Assembly: GCA_964017045.1 (NCBI GenBank)
Contig: OZ024802.1
Coordinates: 30,776,793 to 30,840,792, forward strand
Direction of reading: 5' to 3'
DNA from: Omphiscola glabra
Lineage: Eukaryota; Mollusca; Gastropoda; Lymnaeidae
DNA length: 64,000 nt
A program made the translations under genes and the position numbers. Positions 56,531-64,000 of this stretch are shown in pieces (positions within the stretch are counted from its first letter, which is position 1; every line of letters begins with the position of its first letter). Below the pieces are notes generated by a model that saw only the letters and a list, made by a program, of their open reading frames with translations, ran no database searches and was not told the DNA's origin.

Positions 56531-56613
56531 TGAGGGATAGATTTAGATCATTTTTTCATTTTTAAAAACTTTTTATTCGTAATTTTAGCAAAAACATGAG
56601 TTATTTTATTTTT

Positions 56614-56693
56614 CCACGGCCGCCATCTTGGTTGTCCCGACCCGTGAACACGTAAAAGTTCGCGGGTCGGGGCAACCAAGATGGCGGCCATGG
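56614..56693. repeat. 36-bp inverted repeat (hairpin) with paired YY1-like motifs
   Basis: Left arm 56614-56649 (starts CCACGGCCGCCATCTTGG) and right arm 56658-56693 (ends CCAAGATGGCGGCCATGG) pair with about 3 mismatches in 36, around an 8-base loop ACGTAAAA. Each arm holds AAGATGGCGGC in opposite orientation, the known YY1 binding motif. Not part of a tandem array. Confidence 0.9.
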
Positions 56694-57172
56694 TAAAAAA
56701 AGCGGACCCATCTCTCGAAATTTACCCAATAATTTTCTCATCGGTTGGTTTTGAATGAAACCCTTAGGACTTAGATCAAAAGAACAATTTGAGAACACCT
56801 GAACAGGGAAGATTATATTTCCGCTTCTAGAAGAAAAAAAAGACGACCGGATGTAATCATTAAAGGCAGACGATGTGAGGAACCAGGTCAGGTCCGAAAC
56901 TGGTCACTCACAACTGTAATTATTCTCAAGGATGGCCTGAGAGAAAATGGTTTCTATCTGGTCACCGGACGTTGGCGCGAGTGGATTTCTACGTCACAAC
57001 ACGGCGTCATGAACAAGGCACGTGACTGTAATCACATTCATCCTGTAACTCTATTTTTTTAATTTAGGGTTATCAAATCTTGACGAAAAAAAATATTTTT
57101 TTTAAAAATTAATCATTCAATTTCGGATCTCAACACTTGATGCTTTTAGGGTATACTACAAAGTTCATTTCA
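56694..57172. other. unique spacer
   Basis: No gene recognised. Confidence 0.5.
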
Positions 57173-57395
57173 GATCTAATGATGCAGTATAGTTAGTACC
57201 AGACCTAATGATACTATATAGATATCACAAGATCTAATGATAAAATATACTTATCACCGCATCTAATGATACAATATAGTTATCACCCCATCTAATGATA
57301 CAATATAGTTATCACTACATCTAATGATACAATATAGTTATCACCCACATCTAATGATACAATATAGTTATCACAACATCTAATGATACAATATA
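57173..57395. repeat. ~27-bp tandem repeat, ~8 copies
   Basis: Units of ATCTAATGATACAATATAGT then TATCACC/TATCACA. Related by its core to the array at 60725 and the fragment at 61588. Confidence 0.94.
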
Positions 57396-57700
57396 ATTCA
57401 CTTCAATCGAATAATTTTATCTCAAAAAATAAACATGTCTACAATTTTCCGGTAGCCAAAACTTTGTATCTGCAAGAAACATTATTTGGTATGTCATAGT
57501 ATATGTACTTCTTTATAAGCATTACCATCAAATACGCAAGTAAATCATGGTGGGGGTAGGGGGAGAGGGGTGGAAAGGAATAAAAGAAATGTTTGCATTG
57601 CTTACCCATTAACTCATTGAAATCTTTCCGGCCCCCACGCTGCCCTCGGAGAAAGAGAGATTCTATCTCCTCACAGGACATTAGCATGAATGGACTCCAT

Positions 57701-58060
57701 TTGTAAAGGGAGCTAATGGGTCCAGCTAATCAGACTACAATATTAACCGCTGATCTCCCTTGTAGCATCTTCCAATCCCGCCCGCCCCTTCCCCTGCCCG
57801 CCGTTTCCTAAGAGGCGCGGCGCCTGTGTGTTGATGATGTGATGAGGTGAGGTGGGGTAGGTGAGGTGGGGTAGGTGAGGTGGGGTGGGGTAGGTGGGGT
57901 GGGGTGGGATGGGGTCGGGAGAGAGGGTCCCGGTAGGACTGAGTTAAAGACACGATACGTTGATCAATACCGCCATCAAGCAAAGAATTGTCTTTTTCTC
58001 TTCTTTATATATCCATTAGTTATGGGCTCTATTCACTGGACCCCTGGGTCATGTTGATGT
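57701..58060. repeat. dispersed repeat X, copy 1 (no SPIN insert)
   Basis: Shares TTGTAAAGGGAG, AATATTAACCG, TGATC and CTTCCAA blocks with 62670-62748, and TTGATCAATA, CGCCA and TTCACTGG-like blocks with 63061-63140. Between them lies a GAGGTGGGGTAGGT-rich stretch (57845-57910) instead of the GA-rich stretch of copy 2. Confidence 0.75.
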
Positions 58061-58280
58061 AATGTTCGCAACCAATTTCACCACTACCGAGGTAGGTATG
58101 GGGATTTAGGAGGGAGGGGGTTAACATATGGCATTGAGTGGGGGGTGGGGGAATAAAAGAACGGATTGAGTGGGGTTGGGGGGAGCAGACACCATCTCAT
58201 GGGATTTGATCAAAGGTGCGGATCAAAGGTGGGGATCTCAAATAAAGCGTTCAAACCTTTAGGAAAAAACTAGATCCTAT
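58061..58280. other. G-rich spacer
   Basis: GGGTGGGGG stretches near 58138-58190. Nothing coding. Confidence 0.5.
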
Positions 58281-58400
58281 ACCAGCCAGGGGTTAGGGCT
58301 CCTTCACATACCAGCCAGGAGTTAGGGCTCCTTCATATACAAGCCAGGGGTTAGGGTTCCTTCATATACCAGCCAGGTGTTAGGGCTCCACGGGGGCGGG
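58281..58400. repeat. ~30-bp tandem repeat, 4 copies
   Basis: ATACCAGCCAGGGGTTAGGG followed by CTCCTTCAC, four copies, then a poly-G run to about 58415. Confidence 0.95.
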
Positions 58401-58514
58401 GGGGGGGGGGGGGGTTGTAAAAGGTAACGTCAGTAGATCCGTTCATTTGTTTTATTTAAGCCGTGGTGGTGTAATTCACAGATGTTGTCCAATAAAACAG
58501 TAATATTGTGACTG

Positions 58515-58805
58515 TCACTGACCCCTTACAAATACTGACCCCTGACAGCGCTGACCCCTGAAAGGCGCTGGCCCCTGACAGGCGCTGACCCCTGACAGGT
58601 ACCTATCTCTTACATAAGTTGACCCCCTGACAGACACTTAACCTCGGCACTGATTAGTGACAGAAACTCATCCTTGACAGACACTGACCCTTGGCAGACT
58701 CGGACCCCTTACAGACACTGACCCTTGACAGACATTGACCCTTGCACACACTGACCTCCTCGCAGACACTGACCCCTCGCAGACACTGACCCCTAGAAGA
58801 CACTG
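58515..58805. repeat. 17-20-bp tandem repeat, ~16 copies
   Basis: Core CACTGACCCCTGACAGA with unit length varying by a few bases. Confidence 0.9.
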
Positions 58806-60724
58806 ACCAATATCTGACCCCGGCGACCTTACCATCTGACTTATCTGAAAATCTATGATTTTTTTATAGTAAAACATGTCTGATTAGAGTAGAGTTTTAT
58901 GCAGTCGACACCCACAGAGAAGTAAGGACATTTTTTTTAATCACACAGCCTACCCGTGCGGTAGAGATGTTATTTTCATGATTACCTCGCTTTGACCAAC
59001 ATCCCAACGAGATCAAGAATTTATGAACACGCCTATTTCACTTTCCATCAAGATCGTCTCAATAAATGGTTGGGGTTTGTTTGTTTTTTTTTGTTTAATT
59101 AAAAGTTCAAAGCTAGAGAGATTTGTCCAGTAACTTTCATTATTATTTGATTTGCACGTGTGAATGAGCGGAAACAAAGGTTTCAAAGGTCAGAGAGTCA
59201 AACTATCTGTAACTTTTTTTTTCTTACATCACATCTTTTTTAGAATTGATGTCGAAATAAATTACCCTTGAGTTGAGATAACTTTTTTTTACCCAATACC
59301 ACGTAGGAAAAAAAATTGTTCACATGTTTTTTAGGTTAAATTTGTTTTCTAAGTACCTTTTTTTTCTTTACTGTTTTTTTAAAGTTTTTTTTAAAATCAT
59401 TATTTTTAATTTGAGAGCAAATACTCTGCATTGGCCATTCTAGAGGATAGTGGATTTGTGCAATGTCCTATTTTTCTAGTAGATTTGTTGGATATTATCT
59501 TTATCTTATCCAGCAGATTCATCTATTAATGTTTTTTTTTTCCTTTATACCTCTGAAACGTAAGGTTGTAAAACATAAATTTAATTCTTCTCCACAAGGC
59601 ATAAGTTATGAATAGTCCCTTTGGAGTATGGAGTGAATGGCACATCTTCTGATGCCCTACTTACCTACTTATTCCGACCCTGTTTCTACTTATTCCGCCC
59701 TTGTTTCTACTTACTCTGTACCTGTTTCTACTTATTCCGCCCATCGCTAAATGATATCCAAAGTTTCCCCCAGACATGATCGTGTCCACCCGGAAATAAT
59801 TTCCAATTTAGCTTTTTATTTTATTTACAAATGGACTTTCGCAAATTAAGGTCAAAGGTGAAGGTCAGACCTAGAGATTCCTTCGAGTTTTTTTAGGGTG
59901 TAGCTCCGTTCATAAAAATCTTAATAGTTATTCATAGCTAAAAATATATCACGGGTTTTAGGCGAGACGAAAAAAAATCGAATATAACCCCACTGTTCAC
60001 CTTAGCAACATCTTCATCTTAGTGCTATAAATAGTAGCGTTCCTGAATCGTCAAGTCAAATTTCAGCCATGTATTTTCAAAAGAAGTTGTTATCACTTGA
60101 CTCTGAAATACATCTTCTTATTTATATTACGCTTCTGGTATGACTCGTGGACTTCCTAATTTACTGCTTCCATTTCCGGTTCCTTTCTATTCAGCGAATT
60201 TTGGATTGAGAGTATACAAATACTATAAATAATTCTATATGAAAGAAAGTATAGTTCAATAACGAGTTCAATAGCGCGAAAAATATAATTCCTGATAACT
60301 ATGCTAAATGATATATTGTTTATATATAACGCAACTGCGATTGGCGCGTAATAGTAATATTTTCTTTTTTTTTGTATATGAAATCGTATGGTGTAAAAAA
60401 TATTCGGTTTTAAAAGGGTTGTGACATCAGGATATTTAATATAATTCATGGGCTCGAAATAAAAAGTGTGCAGTGACGTATCATGGGGGTGTGGGGGGAA
60501 AGGGGTGTAGCTTGAGTTCATGATGATGGTTGCTGGGATGATGTTGTCTACCATCTTTTCCAGCTAGTTATTATCTCCCAGCTTTTGCCTTTGGGGATGA
60601 AGCGTAATTTTTCAAATGAACTTTATTATTATTATTATGTTTTGTCAAGTGACTTTAGTAGATGGGAAGTTCACACATGGCTGCCGCCAATGTTTGGCGG
60701 GCTATATCTAGAGTGCAATATTAC
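58806..60724. other. AT-rich spacer with one short array
   Basis: Unique AT-rich sequence with poly-T runs. A 21-bp repeat (TTTCTACTTATTCCG core, 4 copies) lies at 59660-59745. A TATAAATAG string lies near 60026. Short frames (for example minus 60156-60554) have no recognisable domain. Confidence 0.5.
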
Positions 60725-60870
60725 GTCCAAATAACACATCATGCTAGTAACCAATAGATCTAATGACACAACATGCTAGTCACCAATAGATCTAATGACA
60801 CAATATTATAGTACTCAATAGATCTAATGGCACAACATGCTTGTGACCAATAGATCTAAAGATATACTAA
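60725..60870. repeat. ~31-bp repeat, ~5 copies
   Basis: CAATAGATCTAATGACACAA then CATGCTAGTCAC; same core as 57173-57395. Confidence 0.9.
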
Positions 60871-61093
60871 TAACACGCTACTAACCAACAGAACTTATCA
60901 GGAGCGTAGCCAGTTGTTAACGCACGAGGGGGGGGGGCGAAATTTCAAACTAAAATTTAAAGGCCCAACCCATAATAATAAGTTTAACAAAAAATTAAAC
61001 AACTCCAAAACACAAGGTTTTTCGTACAAATCCGTATATGCATCATTTTTCTACTTAGCGATGGCTCCAATTCTTAAGAATGTGTTGTTATCG
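60871..61093. other. spacer, possible MITE end
   Basis: CAGGAGCGTAGCCAG (60899) resembles the CAGTAGCGTAGC terminus of the MITE at 26420 but no opposite end was found. Poly-G follows. Confidence 0.4.
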
Positions 61094-61290
61094 CAGTGGT
61101 TCTCAACATTTCTAATGCCGCGACCCTTTAATACAGTTCCTCATGTTCTGGCGACCCCTAAGAACAAACTTATTTTCGTTGATACTTCATAACTGAATAT
61201 AATATTTATTTTCCGATGGTATAAGCCAACCCCTGTGAAAGGGTCTTGCGACCCCCAAAGGGGTCGCGACCCACAGGTTGAGAACCGCTG
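61094..61290 (+). mobile_element. SPIN-like hAT MITE, copy 7
   Basis: Begins CAGTGGTTCTCAACATTTCT and ends GGTTGAGAACCGCTG. Perfect 8-bp target duplication TGTTATCG (61086-61093 and 61291-61298). Confidence 0.95.
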
Positions 61291-61924
61291 TGTTATCGGG
61301 TCAATTAGCCTCCCCGACGATTTCGCAAAAGAAGGAAGACACGAATAAATGCTCCGTTAATATAATTATTTGGGGGCTCGCAAACGCACATTTTCTTTGT
61401 ATTCTAATGTCCCGCCCGCTTGTTCACCGCAGATTTATTACACCAACTATTTCCATAAAACTAAAGAAACTAATGCGCACCAAAAGAAACTAATGCGCAC
61501 CAAACGCACTTGCGATATTTTTTAAGAATCTTATTTAGCGCCGTTATCGGGAATTTTATTTCGTGGAGTCGGTGGCGTTACACAATAGATCTGATGACAC
61601 AGAGTAGGCAGTACCCCGTAGAACTAATGACACAACAAGTTAGTTGTATATGAAAATCACTGCACGGGGTGAGCCAGGCCCCCATCCCCTCACCCCCTTC
61701 CTACGCTAGTCTTCAGCCTTTTCATGAAATTGTCAATATTTCTCCGCCCCCTCCTCTCTATTTTGCTCATTTTATTTTTGACGCCTTTGAATACTCTTGA
61801 GTGTTAACATGCAAGATTCTAGAGCAATACGCTACTGATATTATTTAACATCTCACTATCAGACTTTCATAAACCTCTATATTTTTGTTTTAAATTAATT
61901 CTGTCAGGTTCACCAAAACACTTC
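61291..61924. other. unique spacer
   Basis: Contains a 20-bp tandem duplication (AAAGAAACTAATGCGCACCA, 61461-61500) and, at 61588-61640, a diverged pair of the GATCTAATGACACA repeat. No gene recognised. Confidence 0.5.
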
Positions 61925-62598
61925 CTCTGTAAGGTTCACCAAAACACTTCTTAGAAAAACTACAAAAGGTTCAAAACTCAGCTGCTAGGCTAGTTTTAAA
62001 GGCAAAAAAACGTGATCACGTCACACCACTACTTCATTCACTTCATTGGCTCCCTGTACAAGCACGGATTGACTATAAACTCTCTGTTCTCTGCCACAAT
62101 TTTTTTCTCGAATTCCTGCCCTTCCTATGTAACCGAACGTCTCTCTGTCTATTCACCCCTTCGACAGCTTCGCTCCTCCGCAGACGGACGTATTCTTTCT
62201 GTCCCCAAGACTCGCACAAAAACATACGGTTAACGATATTTCTCTTACTGTGCCCCCAAAAAATGGAATTCTCTTCCACTACACATCCGCAATATATCAA
62301 CCATCACAGCATTCAAAACTGCACTCAAAACACATCTCTTTAAACTCTACTATCCCGACTGATTCCCATCTGTCCGTTAAACGATGCTGCTGAGTGCCGT
62401 CCATGACTTCACATGTAAATTGTTATGGAATGGTTGGGCGAATACACATTTGTTTTTGTTTTTGTTTTTATTAATGAAAATTAAATTTTTAAAGTTCATG
62501 ATTATGTTTGTTAAATTATATGTACAGCGTGGTGAGCCCAGCCCTGGTCTGGGGTACCACGCTATAGAAAACTACAAATAATAATAATAATTAAATTT
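61925..62598 (+). mobile_element. CR1/L2-like LINE 3' end, copy 2
   Basis: C-terminal coding remnant of a non-LTR retrotransposon. Conceptual translation from about 61963 gives QKVQNSAARLVLKAKK, then HSLHWLPVQARIDYKL, the hallmark motif after the RT of CR1/L2-type LINEs. After a frameshift come QLRSSADGRILSVPKTRTKT, WNSLPLHI and AFKTALKTHLF. Non-coding tail: AGCGTGGT (62526-62533) pairs perfectly with ACCACGCT (62556-62563), followed by (AAT)n at about 62576-62593. This hairpin-plus-microsatellite end is what such RTs are thought to recognise. It is 5'-truncated and frameshifted, hence dead. Confidence 0.88.
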
Positions 62599-62669
62599 AC
62601 TGGTATTTAGATTGAATGATTTATTGATAAATGGCGGCCAGGCGCAATGTTGAAATTGAAAGAATATAA

Positions 62670-63160
62670 TTGTAAAGGGAGTTAATGCATCTAGTCTATT
62701 TAATCAGACCAGAATATTAACCGGTGATCCCCCCTGTAATACTTTCCAAAAAAAAAAAAAACGCACTCAAACAAATACAGGTGGTGATGTGCGTGAAAGA
62801 GAGGGGGGGGGGGGGGAGGGGGAGTAGAAGAAACACTTAGTTCAGTGGTTCTCAACCTTCCGAATGCCGCGACACTTTAATACAGTTCCTCATGTTGTGG
62901 CGACCCCCAACCACACAATAATTTATTATTTTCGTTGCTACGGTACTTCATAACTGAAGAGTAGGCCTATATTTCTTTTCCGATGGTCTTAGGCGACCCC
63001 TGTGAAAGGGTCATTCAACCCCCAAAGGGGTCGCGACCCACGGGTTGAGAACCGCTGACTTAGTTGATCAATAGCGCCACCAACCGAATCATTTTGAAAT
63101 ACATTAATTATGGACTCCATTCATTGGGTTCTGGGTCCAGGCGATATTATTTTATTCTTG
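62670..63160. repeat. dispersed repeat X, copy 2 (split by SPIN)
   Basis: Homologous to 57701-58060 on both sides of the SPIN element at 62843-63057. The left part includes poly-A and poly-G runs; the right part begins at the target duplication. Confidence 0.75.
62843..63057 (+). mobile_element. SPIN-like hAT MITE, copy 8
   Basis: Begins CAGTGGTTCTCAACCTTCCG and ends GGTTGAGAACCGCTG. Perfect 8-bp target duplication ACTTAGTT (62835-62842 and 63058-63065). The longest copy (215 bp), with a few extra internal bases near 62920-62945. Confidence 0.95.
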
Positions 63161-64000
63161 GTAGCCAACTTTATTATTTGTGTGTGTGTAGGGGCGGGAG
63201 TGTAAGCGTAGCATGGCATAGGGTAGGCTTGGGCTTACTGTTGAGTTAGGCTTATGGTGGGAGTTAGGGTAAGGCTTAAAGTTAAAGGGTTAGCTTAGGT
63301 TGGGATTAGTGTTAGCTTAGAGTTAGGCTTAGGCTCATGATTACGATTAGGATAAGGGTTGAGCTTTTAAATTAATGTATGATAGGCTTGGGCTTGTATG
63401 GTGAGGCTTATGGTAGGGTTAGTGTTAGGCTTAGATAAGAGAATTAGGAATAGATTGGATAGTTAGGCATAGGGTAGGGTTAGTCTTTGGGTTGATTCGG
63501 GCTTAGGCCAGGGTTAAGCTTAGGGTAGTTTTGCCAGATTCTAAGGGGGCGTCCATTAATTGTGTCAACAAAATGGGGGGGGGGATGTTTGACAGTTGTT
63601 GACAATGTGAAAAAAGTGGATAGATTAGTTGACGTCAACAATCACGTTACCTCTATTAAAATTTTAATCTTAAAAATTGACAGGTTCTTACATTATTTTA
63701 AAACATTTTATGAGTGCAATAGTCGTACCGGTATATTTGTAGGCTTTTAACAATATAAGAGTTATTTAATGTGTGTCTGTCTGTGCACTGCAGATGGTTG
63801 GTCACATTGTTATCACACTTTGTTAGTGCAAGAGAAGTCAAAAGTTGGCATCTCTTCACCTGTCGTTTTGTCTCTGTATCCGCTCCCTAGAATGATTAAC
63901 ACATTATTGTACCCGGTGTTCAATAAAAAAACACCAACCTTCAAGTCATCGTTGTTCAATTATTGCTCACACCGACAGTACTTCTATTTTAAGTTTAAGT
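63161..64000. other. degenerate TTAGG-rich stretch and unique end
   Basis: From about 63205 to 63540 the motif TTAGGCTTAGGGTTAG and variants recur without strict period. After that comes GGGGGCGTCCATTAATTGTG (63546), resembling the terminus of the TIR element at 17843. The final ~300 bp show nothing recognisable. Confidence 0.55.

Noticed and set aside
12211..60034. Three TATAAATAG strings (about 12213, 50305, 60026) as promoters
   Set aside because: No initiator, downstream gene or shared context beyond a few bases.

Overview
Eukaryotic, almost entirely non-coding DNA, most likely from a mollusc, probably a gastropod. The reasons are: no dense genes, operons or rRNA/tRNA genes; LINE and hAT-type transposon debris typical of animals; and eight short copies of a SPIN-like hAT element. 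SPIN is a horizontally transferred family that, from general knowledge, is known in several tetrapods, a kissing bug and a pond snail. Species assignment is inference. No intact host gene was recognised. The long open frames lie almost all inside tandem arrays whose unit length is a multiple of 3, or which stay open in several frames, so they are best read as repeat artefacts.

The dominant feature is minisatellites. About 60 separate, mostly unrelated tandem arrays cover roughly 26 of the 64 kb by hand summation. Units run from 8 to 59 bp. The largest arrays are 7.0-9.5 kb (16 x 59 bp running directly into 63 x 25 bp), 12.3-14.7 kb (51 bp x ~46), 19.9-21.3 kb (36 bp x ~39), 37.1-38.1 kb (23 bp x ~44) and 48.6-50.1 kb (48 bp x ~31, with a 384-bp higher-order repeat). 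Unit lengths of 16, 32 and 48 bp recur often. Long poly-G/poly-C runs, CT/GA tracts and AT-rich spacers fill the gaps.

Mobile-element remains between the arrays include: an RNase H domain fragment of a retrotransposon (2.1-2.9 kb, minus); two C-terminal fragments of one LINE family (24.5-25.7 kb plus, 34.8-35.3 kb minus); two 3' ends of a CR1/L2-like LINE with (AAT)n tails (46.1-46.4 and 61.9-62.6 kb); eight SPIN-like MITEs, five with perfect 8-bp target duplications of form nnnTAnnn; other hAT-like MITEs (21.4, 21.6, 26.4 kb); a fold-back MITE (27.2 kb) with a half copy at 53.2 kb; and a possible LTR (29.4 kb).

The most informative observations concern how minisatellites arise. One LINE fragment carries about 19 tandem copies of a 29-bp piece of its own coding sequence, while its sister copy has one. 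A flanking sequence with a single 23-bp unit (41.5 kb) matches the edge of the 44-copy array at 37-38 kb. A 25-bp unit equals its neighbouring 59-bp unit minus 34 bp. In a duplicated sequence pair (57.7 and 62.7 kb), one copy holds a SPIN insertion and the other is the empty site.
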